Source: Planctomycetaceae bacterium (GTDB lineage Bacteria; Planctomycetota; Planctomycetia; Pirellulales; Pirellulaceae). From it: a stretch of DNA of 64,000 nt. The notes beneath the pieces are model-generated. The model made no database searches and was not told where the DNA came from. It worked only from the letters and a program-made list of their open reading frames with translations. The DNA is taken from positions 1-64,000 of the forward strand of contig PBNZ01000026.1 of assembly GCA_002723275.1 (NCBI GenBank), read 5' to 3'. The position numbers and the translations under genes are program-made. Positions 34,937 through 43,756 of the stretch are shown here, piece by piece. Within the stretch, counting starts at the first letter, position 1. Each line of letters starts with the position of its first letter.

Positions 34937-35920
34937 TTACGCGCGATCGATCGGGAACGTTAGCACCTGTTCGAGCGATTCTGAATTGGTGGCCAGCATC
35001 ACCAACCGGTCAAAGCCCAACGCGGTTCCGGCACAGGCGGGAAGGCCCGCATCCATCGCCTCCAATAAACGGCTCTTTTCCGGCAGAGTTGCTTTTCCGT
35101 CAGCCTGCCGTTGCTCATTCGTCACTCGATTGCGCCGACGTAATTCATCGGCATCCAATAATTCGTGATAGCCGTTGGCCAATTCGATGCCGCGCACGTA
35201 GAGCTCGAAACGCTCTGCAACCGCTGGTGGTCCCTGCCGAATTTGGGAGAGTGCGGCCTGGTCCGCTGGATAATCGAACAGAATTGTCGGACGATCTTGA
35301 CCGAGCGAGGGTTCGACGCATTCCGCTAAGAGCAAGTTGAGCCAGTCGTTTCGGTCGCTACCGATGCTGTCCGGAATCGCGATGTTTCGTTTTTGAGCGA
35401 TATTTGACATGGATGCCACGTCAGCGCGATGCGGATCGATTGCGAGTTCTCGCTCGAAGGCGGCCTCGTAACTCAATAACTCAGGGCGACCATAGGGAAG
35501 GAGTTCCTCGCAAAGGTCACCGAGCAGCCCCATGCCGGATTCGAGATCATCACCGATGCGATACCACTCCACCATCGTGAATTCGGGATTGTGATACCTT
35601 CCAGCTTCGCCACCTCGAAAGGCATGAGTGACCTGATAGATCCGTTGGAGACCGCTGGCCAGCAATCGCTTCATGGCGAATTCGGGTGACGTCTGCAACC
35701 AGTAGGTCGGACCAGTTTGCATCTGCCGTGGATCGGAAAAAAGTGTGACCGTCAAAGGGTCAAGATGCCGGTCGATGACCGTGTCGGTCGAGAGCAGGGG
35801 AGTATCGACCTCGAGAAAACCTCGGGTGGTGAAGAATTGCCGCAAGCGTTGCAAAAGGTGCGCGCGCTGTTGGAGTACTTCACGTGTTGCTGTTGGCCGA
35901 AAGTCACTCGGAGTCGACAT
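34937..35920 (-). CDS. epmA: EF-P--(R)-beta-lysine ligase (LysRS-like)
   Basis: 327 residues from ATG 35920, resembling the catalytic core of class II lysyl-tRNA synthetase without the N-terminal anticodon-binding domain: RGFLEVDTPLLS (motif 1), YQVTHAFRGGEAGRYHNPEFTMVEWYR (motif 2 region) and CAGTALGFDRLVML (motif 3). EpmA attaches (R)-beta-lysine to Lys34 of EF-P. It lies 68 bp downstream of efp on the same strand, with epmB divergent from efp, which fixes the assignment. Confidence 0.95.
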   Translation of the reverse strand: MSTPSDFRPTATREVLQQRAHLLQRLRQFFTTRGFLEVDTPLLSTDTVIDRHLDPLTVTLFSDPRQMQTGPTYWLQTSPEFAMKRLLASGLQRIYQVTHAFRGGEAGRYHNPEFTMVEWYRIGDDLESGMGLLGDLCEELLPYGRPELLSYEAAFERELAIDPHRADVASMSNIAQKRNIAIPDSIGSDRNDWLNLLLAECVEPSLGQDRPTILFDYPADQAALSQIRQGPPAVAERFELYVRGIELANGYHELLDADELRRRNRVTNEQRQADGKATLPEKSRLLEAMDAGLPACAGTALGFDRLVMLATNSESLEQVLTFPIDRA

Positions 35921-35988
35921 CAAACGTATTCCTGTCACCGCTCAGCGAGCGATCCGAGTTCAGGCCAGGAGGCGATCTTCACAGTCGC

Positions 35989-36558
35989 CTATTCCTTGAC
36001 GCGCTCGACGTACTCTCCCGTTCGTGTATCGACCTTGATCAACTCTTCCATGTTAATGAATGCCGGACACTGGATTTCTGCTCCGGTCTCGACCCTGCAA
36101 GGTTTGGTCACGTTGGTTGCCGTGTTTCCCTTTGCACCCGGTTCGCAGTATTCAACCCGTAAGACAACGTGATTGGGTGGCGTCATCGTGATCGGATTGT
36201 TGTTGAAAAGTACCATCGAGCAAACCATGGTCTCTTTCAGGTATTTCCAACCATCGTCGACTTGTTCCGCGCTTAACTCGTACTGTTCGTACGATTCGTT
36301 ATCCATGAAGACAAATGTTTCGCCTTGGCGGTAAAGGAATTGCGCGGCAATTTCTACCACGTCCGCTTGCTCCAGCGTTTCGCCACCCTTATAGGTTCGG
36401 TCTAGCACTGTATTCCGCAGCAGATTCCGTAATTTGCACTTGTAGAACGCGTTTCCCTTCCCAGGCTTGACGAAGTTGCATTCGATCATGATGTACGGGT
36501 CGCCGTCGATTTGGACCTTCAGTCCCTTGCGGAAGTCACTTGTGCCGTAAGATCCCAC
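35989..36558 (-). CDS. efp: Translation elongation factor P
   Basis: A 189-residue three-domain EF-P that relieves ribosome stalling at polyproline. The modification loop is VKPGKGNAF with Lys34, the residue beta-lysylated by EpmA/EpmB. The C-terminal S-G-type OB domain ends EVDTRTGEYVERVKE-like. It is followed by epmA and divergent from epmB. Confidence 0.97.
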   Translation of the reverse strand: MGSYGTSDFRKGLKVQIDGDPYIMIECNFVKPGKGNAFYKCKLRNLLRNTVLDRTYKGGETLEQADVVEIAAQFLYRQGETFVFMDNESYEQYELSAEQVDDGWKYLKETMVCSMVLFNNNPITMTPPNHVVLRVEYCEPGAKGNTATNVTKPCRVETGAEIQCPAFINMEELIKVDTRTGEYVERVKE

Positions 36559-36701
36559 TTTGTTATTCCCATCTAAAGAAATAAGATTCGCTTTCTGTCA
36601 GAGGCCAAATATGGTACCAATTCAACCCGCGGAGACAAAGTCGACTCTGAGCTACCGTGGTATTTAGACTCGGGCAGGCAAATAAATGGAGTGAGTGGTA
36701 A

Positions 36702-37742
36702 TTGACTGGTGCACATGACACCCCCGTCCGAGATTGGCCCAGCATTCACGGTGGAGAGATCCACGCTGATAAGGTCTGGCAGTACGAAATGCGGTCGGCC
36801 ATTCGCGATTCGGTTAAGCTCTGTGAACTTCTGGAGTTACCCGCCTCGCTCGGAGAACGGGCCGATCGTTCCAAGGCAGGTTTTTCCGTCTTTGTGCCGC
36901 AGCCGTTCCTGCGCCGCATTCGAGTCGGAGATCCCAACGATCCTCTTCTAAAACAAGTTCTACCGGATCCCGCAGAAACCACGCTGACAGAGGGCTTTTC
37001 GCAAGACCCCGTCGGAGATCAAACCTCCAAGTTGCCACCGGGCGTCATTCAGAAGTATCCCGGACGCGCTCTGCTCGTCGTGAATGGGGCATGTGCCATT
37101 CATTGTCGATACTGCTTTCGCCGGCATTTTCCTTATAAAACGGTTCCCCACTCGCCGCGAAATTGGCAGCCTGTACTCAACCAACTCGCTCAGGATACAA
37201 GGATCACAGAATTGATCCTTAGTGGCGGCGATCCCCTGACCATGGTCGATGCTTCATTTCGTGAACTCGTCGACCAAATCGCTCAAATGCCACATATCCA
37301 GCGACTACGCATTCACACGCGGTTACCCGTTGTGATTCCTAGTCGTGTGACCGATGAACTGATCGCGGCGATTCAGGTGTGTCCCACAACCGTCGTGGTG
37401 GTTCATATCAATCATCCTCAGGAGATTGATGAAGCTGTCGGTGTCGCGCTGAAAAAATTGGTGCAGGCCGGCGCGCTTGTCTTGAATCAGGCAGTCTTGC
37501 TCCGCGGAATCAACGACTCGGTTGACCTATTAGCCGATCTGTCATTGCGATTAGTGGCGCTACGCGTCATGCCCTATTATCTGAATCAACTTGATCGAGT
37601 CGCAGGTGCGGCCCACTTTGAAGTCCCTGTCGCAAGAGGGAAGGCCATCATTAAACAACTCGCAGATCAACTACCGGGGTACGCCGTCCCCAAGTATGTT
37701 CAAGATTTGCCCGACTGTGATTCCAAACAGCGCCTCGCATAA
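36702..37742 (+). CDS. epmB: EF-P lysine 2,3-aminomutase (radical SAM, KamA family)
   Basis: 346 residues with the radical-SAM motif C-x3-C-x2-C in ACAIHCRYCFRRHFPY near residue 130, followed by ELILSGGDPL (SAM binding) and RIHTRLPVVIPSR. EpmB converts lysine to (R)-beta-lysine for EF-P. Length matches EpmB and is shorter than catabolic KamA. The only in-frame start before the conserved WQYEMRSAIRDS is TTG 36702, with GGAG upstream. Divergent from efp (143 bp). Confidence 0.93.
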   Translation: MTGAHDTPVRDWPSIHGGEIHADKVWQYEMRSAIRDSVKLCELLELPASLGERADRSKAGFSVFVPQPFLRRIRVGDPNDPLLKQVLPDPAETTLTEGFSQDPVGDQTSKLPPGVIQKYPGRALLVVNGACAIHCRYCFRRHFPYKTVPHSPRNWQPVLNQLAQDTRITELILSGGDPLTMVDASFRELVDQIAQMPHIQRLRIHTRLPVVIPSRVTDELIAAIQVCPTTVVVVHINHPQEIDEAVGVALKKLVQAGALVLNQAVLLRGINDSVDLLADLSLRLVALRVMPYYLNQLDRVAGAAHFEVPVARGKAIIKQLADQLPGYAVPKYVQDLPDCDSKQRLA

Positions 37743-37776
37743 TCCGAAAGCTGCCTATTCGGACGAGATGAGTCTG

Positions 37777-38304
37777 TTAACGTCGACTGGGTATCAACAG
37801 TGAGATGATCACCATGACAACGCCGCAGATGGCGAGTCCCCAGACCAAATAGATGTAAAAACTCAATTCCGTATGCTTTTGTCGGTTGGCCAGAAATTCA
37901 GGCGTGTCGCGATACTCCAAATCCTGGCCACGAAAATAGCCCCACGCCTCCCACGCCTGGACAGGGGTGATCGAGTCCATGGCGACGTCGAGTTCCTCGA
38001 ACGGTGGAGCCTCCGTCGCCAACGATTGTCGCTGAGGGTTGATGCGAAAGTGTCCGATCAGACCCGACACGATTAAGATCGCGCCAAGCACAAAAATCGT
38101 GCCCTTAAGTGGATTCCAGCTAGCTCCCTCACTTGGGCTAGTCGTCTGTGCTTCACCGATCGGTTCCAGTGCACGAATCTCACGTAACGTCGGCGCTTGA
38201 ACCGTCGCACCGCACTCGCAGATCAATGACTCACCTGCCTGAGGTGGGGTGACCCGAATCGAGCGTTCGCATGCAGGACAGGGAAGTTTAAAGGTTTGAG
38301 GCAT
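37777..38304 (-). CDS. Zinc-ribbon plus two-helix membrane hypothetical protein
   Basis: 175 residues. The N-terminus holds a zinc-ribbon-like CPAC (9-12) and CECG (29-32). Membrane segments lie near residues 70-85 (GTIFVLGAILIVSGLIG) and 150-170 (YIYLVWGLAICGVVMVIISLL). Between them is a soluble acidic part. Planctomycetes often encode such MJ0042-like zinc-finger membrane proteins. Function unknown; it converges with epmB. Confidence 0.78.
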   Translation of the reverse strand: MPQTFKLPCPACERSIRVTPPQAGESLICECGATVQAPTLREIRALEPIGEAQTTSPSEGASWNPLKGTIFVLGAILIVSGLIGHFRINPQRQSLATEAPPFEELDVAMDSITPVQAWEAWGYFRGQDLEYRDTPEFLANRQKHTELSFYIYLVWGLAICGVVMVIISLLIPSRR

Positions 38305-39100
38305 CGTAAAAGACTATCGTGGCTGGTGACGCAAATTCTGGGACGAAGCGTCCCGACATCCTACGGTTTTAGCGACTTCCTGGCGGATCGTTAATGCCCG
38401 TCCAGCTTCCTTACGGTTCGTTATGGAGAATGTTTATCGATTCATTCGAGCTGAAACGATAAGAAATTGAAACGCATTGTTAAAGGGGGTTAAATGAGTG
38501 GCCCTGCGCGTGCTTGTCGCATAGGTAAAATAGCCGCAAGTTGACACCAGACTTCAACTCTTCGGAAATGATTTTGCCACTAGACCTCAGAATCCCTGAG
38601 ATTAGAATACAAGTGCTTACGACTCGTGTCTAAAACCGCGGCAAATGGCAACCGGATAGATCGTCCTGTCTGCATGGGGCGACTCAATAATGGTCCGACG
38701 GTCTTACCGAGCAAGCATGACGGATCGACCGAGGCCGGGTGTGGGAGATAGATGCTCACCCACCTAAGGAAATTGGCCCGCAAGGTTGCCGGGATCAGGC
38801 GATTCATACCACAGCGACACAGCTTACCTAATACGTGTGATAAGTCACCCAAGGGTGTACTGCTGAGTCACTCAAACCATTGAATTCGGTGTTTTGTTAA
38901 TTTGGTCGATTTGAGTAAACGATTTGCCCTCGATCTATTTCCTTCGATCGCAATCTTTTGCCAAATCAAGGGTCCCAACCGACGTGTAGTAAATGGGTGG
39001 TAGAATTTCGAGGTCCAAAAGCAACCGACTGGCTTGTGAGAGTTCGTGTCCGGCAGCCGGTGCGGTGGTGCAACGCGACGCATTCCAACCCAATGCAACA
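38305..39100. other. Long intergenic region upstream of the sigma factor
   Basis: About 900 bp lie between the zinc-ribbon gene and the sigma factor start. The open frames here (minus strand at 38580-38852 and 38868-39161) look like noise. A TTGACA at 38541-38546 has no good -10 partner. I see no known RNA family. The sigma factor promoter must lie here. Confidence 0.5.
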
Positions 39101-39130
39101 CAACACACCGTATTTCAACACACCGCATTT
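39101..39130. repeat. 15-bp tandem repeat upstream of the sigma factor
   Basis: CAACACACCGTATTT (39101-39115) is followed directly by CAACACACCGCATTT (39116-39130), one mismatch. It lies about 90 bp before the sigma factor start, inside the probable leader. Confidence 0.8.
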
Positions 39131-39155
39131 GGAGTCGCCGTCTCAATAATTGTTT

Positions 39156-39171
39156 AAGCACGGGGGTGCTT
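39156..39171 (+). promoter_or_regulatory. Small hairpin in the sigma factor leader
   Basis: AAGCAC (39156-39161) pairs with GTGCTT (39166-39171) around GGGG and is followed by a pyrimidine-rich run ending TTTTG. It could be a weak terminator or attenuator 45 bp before the start codon; this is weak evidence. Confidence 0.3.
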
Positions 39172-39216
39172 CCTTCCTTTTGTCAACTTCTAGAATTTGG
39201 TGAAGGAGCTGGGGTT

Positions 39217-40782
39217 TTGTACACATTGATCGAAGATTTCGAGGACGACGCAAGGACAACATCTGGCGATGCGTTTGCTGCAGGTGCGTCGGACACTACT
39301 GATTCGGACGACGAAAACAGTAGCGGTGACCTTGCAACAGCAGAGATGAATGCTGCTGAGTCAGAATCAGAAATTCCGCGCGAGGAAATTGCTGGGGAAT
39401 TGGATGCAGAGTCCTGGTCCGATGATCCGGTGCGGATGTATCTGACTCAGATGGGCGAAATTCCTCTCTTGACGCGTAAGCAAGAGATTGAGCTTGCCAA
39501 GCGGATTGAGAATACACGCCAGCGTTTCCGCGCGAAGTTACTTGAGTGTAACTACGTCATCCAGTCGGCTTATAAGGTTTTGCATCGAGTTCACAATGGT
39601 GAATTACCGTTCGATCGCACCGTACAGGTTTCAGTAACGGATCGTCTTGAGAAAGATCAGATCCTGGGGCGATTGCCACATAACCTGAAGACCCTCGATG
39701 TTGTTCTCAAGCGAAACCGTCGCGATTATCTGATCAGTGTCAACAAGCGACAGGCTAAGGCCAAGCGTCGTGCTGCCTGGAAGAGTTTGGGACGAGGCCG
39801 CATTCGAGCCGTACGGCTGGTGGAAGAATTGGGTCTGCGAACGCAACGGATCGAACCGATGATTCGCACTCTCGAGGACTTCAGTCGTCGTATCGACGAG
39901 TTGGCGGCCAAGATCGAAGCCCACAAGAAAGCCAAAGGCCCCGAGGAAGAACGAGACAAGTGGGTACGCGAGTACCGTAGTTTGTTGATGGCTTGCCAGG
40001 AAACTCCGACAAGTCTTCGCAATCGAGTGAAGTTCCTACGATTGGAATACGCACGGTATCAGCAAGCAAAGCGTGAACTGTCCGAGGGTAATCTGCGACT
40101 CGTGGTTTCAATCGCGAAGAAGTATCGAAACCGTGGCCTCAGCTTCTTGGATCTGATCCAAGAGGGGAATGCAGGCTTGATGCGAGCCGTGGATAAATTT
40201 GAATATCGTCGCGGTTTTAAATTCTGCACCTACGCAACCTGGTGGATTCGTCAGGCGATTACCCGTGCTGTGGCCGACCAGAGCCGAACCATTCGTATCC
40301 CGGTCCACATGGTCGAAACCATGTCACGTGTTCGCAATGTCTCGCGACAATTGTTGCAAGAGTTGGGACGAGAACCCACGATCGAGGAAACGGCACGACG
40401 TTCCAATACGACCGTCGAAGAAGCAAGGCGAGTTTTGGCGATGAGCCGATATCCGATCAGTCTTGATCGACCTGTCGGTAACAGCGAAGACAGCCAATTC
40501 GGAGATCTGCTTCCCGATGGTGGTGCTGAGAGTCCGGCGACGGGTGCTTCCCAGGAAATGTTGAGGGGACGAATTAACAAAGTTCTCAAAACACTCAGCT
40601 ACCGAGAGCGAGAAATCATCAAGTTGCGATACGGCCTGGGCGATGGCTATAGCTATACGCTGGAAGAAGTCGGTCACATCTTCAAGGTGACTCGCGAACG
40701 TATCCGTCAGATCGAAGCGAAAGCAGTCCGTAAGCTACAGCAGCCAAGCCGTAGCCAGGAACTTGTAGGCTTCCTCGACTAA
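39217..40782 (+). CDS. RNA polymerase sigma-70 factor, RpoD type
   Basis: Start at TTG 39217, with AAGGAG eight bases upstream; the frame is open further up but has no coding character. The 521-residue protein carries an acidic N-terminal part, [18 protein letters not shown] (region 1.2), a long charged non-conserved insert (about 170-285), [27 protein letters not shown] (region 2.1-2.2, shown here in pieces), [13 protein letters not shown] (2.3-2.4), region 3 and the region 4 helix-turn-helix [17 protein letters not shown]. This layout is that of a primary or primary-like sigma factor. Whether it is the sole housekeeping sigma cannot be decided here. Confidence 0.93.
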   Translation: MYTLIEDFEDDARTTSGDAFAAGASDTTDSDDENSSGDLATAEMNAAESESEIPREEIAGELDAESWSDDPVRMYLTQMGEIPLLTRKQEIELAKRIENTRQRFRAKLLECNYVIQSAYKVLHRVHNGELPFDRTVQVSVTDRLEKDQILGRLPHNLKTLDVVLKRNRRDYLISVNKRQAKAKRRAAWKSLGRGRIRAVRLVEELGLRTQRIEPMIRTLEDFSRRIDELAAKIEAHKKAKGPEEERDKWVREYRSLLMACQETPTSLRNRVKFLRLEYARYQQAKRELSEGNLRLVVSIAKKYRNRGLSFLDLIQEGNAGLMRAVDKFEYRRGFKFCTYATWWIRQAITRAVADQSRTIRIPVHMVETMSRVRNVSRQLLQELGREPTIEETARRSNTTVEEARRVLAMSRYPISLDRPVGNSEDSQFGDLLPDGGAESPATGASQEMLRGRINKVLKTLSYREREIIKLRYGLGDGYSYTLEEVGHIFKVTRERIRQIEAKAVRKLQQPSRSQELVGFLD

Positions 40783-40812
40783 CGGTCATAAAGATAGATT
40801 GAATCTCTCAAG

Positions 40813-40845
40813 AACCGAGCTCTCTGATGAGAGCTCGGTTTTTTT
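40813..40845 (+). terminator. Strong rho-independent terminator of the sigma factor gene
   Basis: A 12-bp perfect stem, AACCGAGCTCTC (40813-40824) with GAGAGCTCGGTT (40829-40840), a TGAT loop and a following T-run. It isolates the sigma factor from the riboswitch unit downstream. Confidence 0.95.
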
Positions 40846-40964
40846 GTGAATTTGGTTTTGTCGGCCCAGAAACCGAAGGATTGGGATTCGATGGGCTGTT
40901 TTAGGACAACTGGTTTGGGTCCCTACTGGACAGTCCTTTAGGACTCTGATAGGTTCCTCAAATC

Positions 40965-41145
40965 AAGGCGTTGGTGGTTGGAGCAATCCGTGCTTCGACG
41001 ATAAGGGAATTCGGTGTAAATCCGAGACGGCCCCGCCGCTGTGACTAGGCGTAAGTTCAGCCTCATCTAAAGCCATTGCCATCCTTTGGGTGGTGAGAAG
41101 GCCGGTTGAAATAGCCTGGGAGTCAGAAGACCTGCCAACGTACGT
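40965..41145 (+). promoter_or_regulatory. Cobalamin (B12) riboswitch
   Basis: Closing stem P1 is CGTTGG (40969-40974) with CCAACG (41135-41140). Inside are the hallmark pieces of the cobalamin family in order: AAGGGAATTCGGTGTAAATCC at about 41003 (written across the P3 arm), ACGGCCCCGCCGCTGTGA at about 41027, a variable arm, GGTGAGAAGGCC at about 41092 and the B12 box AGTCAGAAGACCTGCC at 41121-41136. Family and ligand are clear from this pattern. The next gene is a DUF1559 protein, not a classic B12 synthesis or transport gene. Adenosyl- versus methylcobalamin preference cannot be told. Confidence 0.96.
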
Positions 41146-41152
41146 CTTGCAG

Positions 41153-41199
41153 ACTTTTGCGAGGGACAAAAGTTGCGAAGAAGGTTACGAGAGGTAACG
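41153..41199 (+). promoter_or_regulatory. Candidate riboswitch expression platform
   Basis: Two hairpins follow the aptamer: ACTTTTG/CAAAAGT around 41153-41173 and GTTAC/GTAAC at 41184-41198. The second encloses GAGAGG, a plausible ribosome binding site nine bases before the TTG at 41204. This would fit translational control by hiding the site; it is inferred from pairing only. Confidence 0.5.
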
Positions 41200-41203
41200 C
41201 TAT

Positions 41204-42100
41204 TTGACGCCGGATTCACGTTGGGTTGTTTTGCGTAGCTTGTTGCGCGGTCGGCACAACGAAATCTGGACGGGCTTAGTGTCGAATCACATGCGTGATA
41301 TTGTTTTTCCAGAAGAGCGGCCGCAGCGGTTGGCATTCACCCTGGTGGAATTGCTTGTCGTTATTTCCATTGTTGGCGTATTGATGGCGATGATCTTGCC
41401 GGCTGTGTCTGCGACACGCGAGGCGTCTCGGCGAACGAGTTGCACCAATAATCTACGGCAAATCGGTCTCGCGCTGCAGATGTATCACGAGAAGCAAGGC
41501 CGATTCCCGATCGGCGGAATTGAATGGCGACCCGCTGGTAATCAAACAAAGCGACAGTTGGCCTGGTCTGCTTTTGTCCTGCCTTTTTTGGAGCAACAAG
41601 CGGTTTACGACCGATTGGACCTTTCTCAACCGTTTGACAGTTCCGAGAACGCGGGTGGCGCAGCCGCTGTGATTTCTGTCTTTATCTGTCCTACCAGTGT
41701 GCGTGGGACGAGGTTAGTCGATGGTCGCGGGCCTTGTGATTACGGCGGCATCTATGGCGAAAGGATTTCGGGGCCGAACAATCCCCCTAAGGGGACGATG
41801 CTTTACGATCGTGCGTTGTCGAGTACTGACATTCGAGACGGTCTCTCAAACACATTGATGGTGGGTGAGGATACTGAATGGTCAGACGGTCAATGGATCA
41901 ATGGACGAAATATCTTCGATCAGGCCTTCGCAATCAATGCCGCGCCACCCTTTGAAAATGATATTCGCAGTCACCATCCCGGCGGAGCCAACACCGTCTT
42001 TGCCGATGGGCGAGTGCGTTTTCTAGATGAAACCGTCTCTCTAGAAGTCCTAAGCTCGTTATGCACTCGAGACGGAGGAGAGGCGATTGATTCATTCTGA
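41204..42100 (+). CDS. DUF1559 family pseudopilin-like protein
   Basis: The protein has a type IV prepilin/type II pseudopilin N-terminus (AFTLVELLVVISIVGVLMA), with Ala instead of the usual Gly before the Phe, and the Glu at +5. The rest shows the planctomycete DUF1559 pattern: SCTNNLRQIGLALQMYH, ICPTS, GLSNTLMVGED and the C-terminal HPGGANTVFADGRVRFL. Start is uncertain: TTG 41204 (GAGAGG upstream, 298 residues) or ATG 41291 (269 residues, more typical). It is the first gene behind the cobalamin riboswitch, 62 bp after it if TTG is used. DUF1559 proteins are abundant in planctomycetes but their role is mostly unknown. Confidence 0.9.
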   Translation: MTPDSRWVVLRSLLRGRHNEIWTGLVSNHMRDIVFPEERPQRLAFTLVELLVVISIVGVLMAMILPAVSATREASRRTSCTNNLRQIGLALQMYHEKQGRFPIGGIEWRPAGNQTKRQLAWSAFVLPFLEQQAVYDRLDLSQPFDSSENAGGAAAVISVFICPTSVRGTRLVDGRGPCDYGGIYGERISGPNNPPKGTMLYDRALSSTDIRDGLSNTLMVGEDTEWSDGQWINGRNIFDQAFAINAAPPFENDIRSHHPGGANTVFADGRVRFLDETVSLEVLSSLCTRDGGEAIDSF

Positions 42101-42155
42101 GTCTGTTTAAATTATCTGATGCCTTTTATGAACAACTGAAGTTGATGAGGGTGAA

Positions 42156-42947
42156 ATGCTACGTACGACCACAATGATGATTGCTCTGTTGGGATGTTTT
42201 TTCGGTCAGCTGAAGGCTGAAATAATTGTTGACTTTGAAGATTTGTCTTTGGATGCTGATTCGGTAGCCCATGCGGATGCGTCTGAGACGCCCTTTGTTA
42301 GTCAAGGAGTCGAATTTAACCGTCTCTGGAATTCGGACTTTGACTGCTGTCCAAGCGCTTGGGCGTTGAGCAACAAAACAGATATTGTTACCGCTGGATT
42401 TACCAATCAGCATGCTGCTTACGTCTCTCCGCAGGGCGGAGGGGTCGACGGTTCCACGAATTATGGCGTTGCCAATAACTCGTATGCTGGGCATGCACTC
42501 GTTTTCTTTCCCGAGCCGACCGCGTTGCTGGGGACCTATGTCGCTAACACAACCTATTCTTATCTGGCCGTCGTTGACGGCAACGATGGGGCCGGTTTTG
42601 TGAAGGGGCCGTTTGGCCAAGGTGACTATTTCCGCCTGGATTTTATGGGAATTGACGAGCAAGGTGAGTCGACAGGCACGGTTGAGTTTTACCTGGCCGA
42701 CTATCGCGACGGAAAAGCAGATGCCGTTTCCGAATGGACCTGGGTCGACCTTACGTCGTTAGGCCCGAATGTTTCTCGTCTTGAGTTTCAACTTGAATCA
42801 ACCGACGTTGGCGATTTTGGGATGAATACCCCGGCTTATTTCGCAATCGACAATTTGACGTTGGTTCCTGAGCCTGCCGGAGCTGTTTTGCTCTTTCCCG
42901 CTTTGCTCTCGTTGGCTGCCGTTCGTCGCAGGTGGGCAGGACGTTAG
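42156..42947 (+). CDS. DUF4465 domain protein with PEP-CTERM anchor
   Basis: 263 residues: signal peptide (1-21), then a DUF4465-like domain with IVDFEDLSLDADS, SNKTDIVTAGFTNQHAAY, GTYVANTTYSYLAV, TGTVEFYLADYRDG, EWTWVDLTSLG and MNTPAYFAIDNL. The tail is a PEP-CTERM signal: VPEPAG, a hydrophobic stretch and RRRWAGR, predicting exosortase sorting to the cell surface. In Bacteroidetes, DUF4465 proteins are, to my recollection, found in or near B12 uptake loci. It lies 55 bp after the DUF1559 gene and shares the riboswitch unit. Confidence 0.9.
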   Translation: MLRTTTMMIALLGCFFGQLKAEIIVDFEDLSLDADSVAHADASETPFVSQGVEFNRLWNSDFDCCPSAWALSNKTDIVTAGFTNQHAAYVSPQGGGVDGSTNYGVANNSYAGHALVFFPEPTALLGTYVANTTYSYLAVVDGNDGAGFVKGPFGQGDYFRLDFMGIDEQGESTGTVEFYLADYRDGKADAVSEWTWVDLTSLGPNVSRLEFQLESTDVGDFGMNTPAYFAIDNLTLVPEPAGAVLLFPALLSLAAVRRRWAGR

Positions 42948-43756
42948 GTTGGCGTCCAGACTTGAGCAGAAGAATCGGTGGTGAGCTGGCGTCGCGCTTT
43001 GATGCGAACATAGGGTGCAACATAGATGCTGCGATGACCGAACGTACCGATCGCAGCATCGGCCTGTGCATGGCAGGGTTCCGTGAGATCTTCGATGGCG
43101 AAGCCGGCGCGGCACATTTCCCCGAGCAATTGCTCCCAGCGATGGAGGAATTCGAGCGTTCCCTCTTCCCGATGCAGGCTGCCAACCACCCCCGGTAACG
43201 GTCCTTCGCGATAATACGGTTCATCCAGCACATAACCGTTTTCCTGCGGCTTCACCGTGGCCTGTAAGCTACCGGGTTGTTTGTGTTGGCTGACGTAGAG
43301 TCCTCCTGATGCGGTCACGCGAGCCACGTGTTGGTAAACCGGCTGCAGTTCGGGAATGTAGCAACTGCTGACGGGGTGGATCACAAGATCAAATTCGCCT
43401 TGCTGGAACATGTTGAGCTGGTCCATGGATGTTTCCACCGTCCGAATGTCCAGGCCTCTTTCCGCGGCGACTTCACGATCGAGTTCCAATTGATCGGGGC
43501 TGACGTCCACCACCGTGACCCGGGCACCGGCGGCAGCATAGAGTGGCGCTTGACGACCTCCGCCAGCAGCAAGGCACAGAAGATTCTTGCCGTGGATGTT
43601 GCCGCCGAGCCAGCCTTTTCCGTCCAGAATACTCAGCGGATCGCGGAATTCTTCATCTTTCGCGGCTCGGGTAAAACATTGCTGATGTTTGGCCAGTTGG
43701 TCCCACGCTTCACGATTGTGGCGGGCCGCGCCGGCGTTGGTAGTGCGTTGGTTCAT
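42944..43756 (-). CDS. Class I SAM-dependent methyltransferase
   Basis: 270 residues with the Rossmann motif LLCLAAGGGRQAPLYAAAGA (motif I), VTVVDVSPDQLEL (acidic SAM ribose ligand) and FDLVIHPVSSCYIPEL. N-terminal REAWDQLAKHQQCF is shared with small-molecule methyltransferases. Substrate unknown. It overlaps the start of the agmatine deiminase gene by ATGA, so the two are coupled; its 3' end overlaps the DUF4465 gene tail to tail by four bases. Confidence 0.88.
   Translation of the reverse strand: MNQRTTNAGAARHNREAWDQLAKHQQCFTRAAKDEEFRDPLSILDGKGWLGGNIHGKNLLCLAAGGGRQAPLYAAAGARVTVVDVSPDQLELDREVAAERGLDIRTVETSMDQLNMFQQGEFDLVIHPVSSCYIPELQPVYQHVARVTASGGLYVSQHKQPGSLQATVKPQENGYVLDEPYYREGPLPGVVGSLHREEGTLEFLHRWEQLLGEMCRAGFAIEDLTEPCHAQADAAIGTFGHRSIYVAPYVRIKARRQLTTDSSAQVWTPT

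Noticed and set aside
38580-39161. Two minus-strand frames upstream of the sigma factor
   Set aside because: Unusual composition, no start signals, no family pattern; the second overlaps the sigma factor leader.
39046-39216. Upstream extension of the sigma factor frame
   Set aside because: The extension is low-complexity repeat sequence; TTG 39217 has a well placed AAGGAG.
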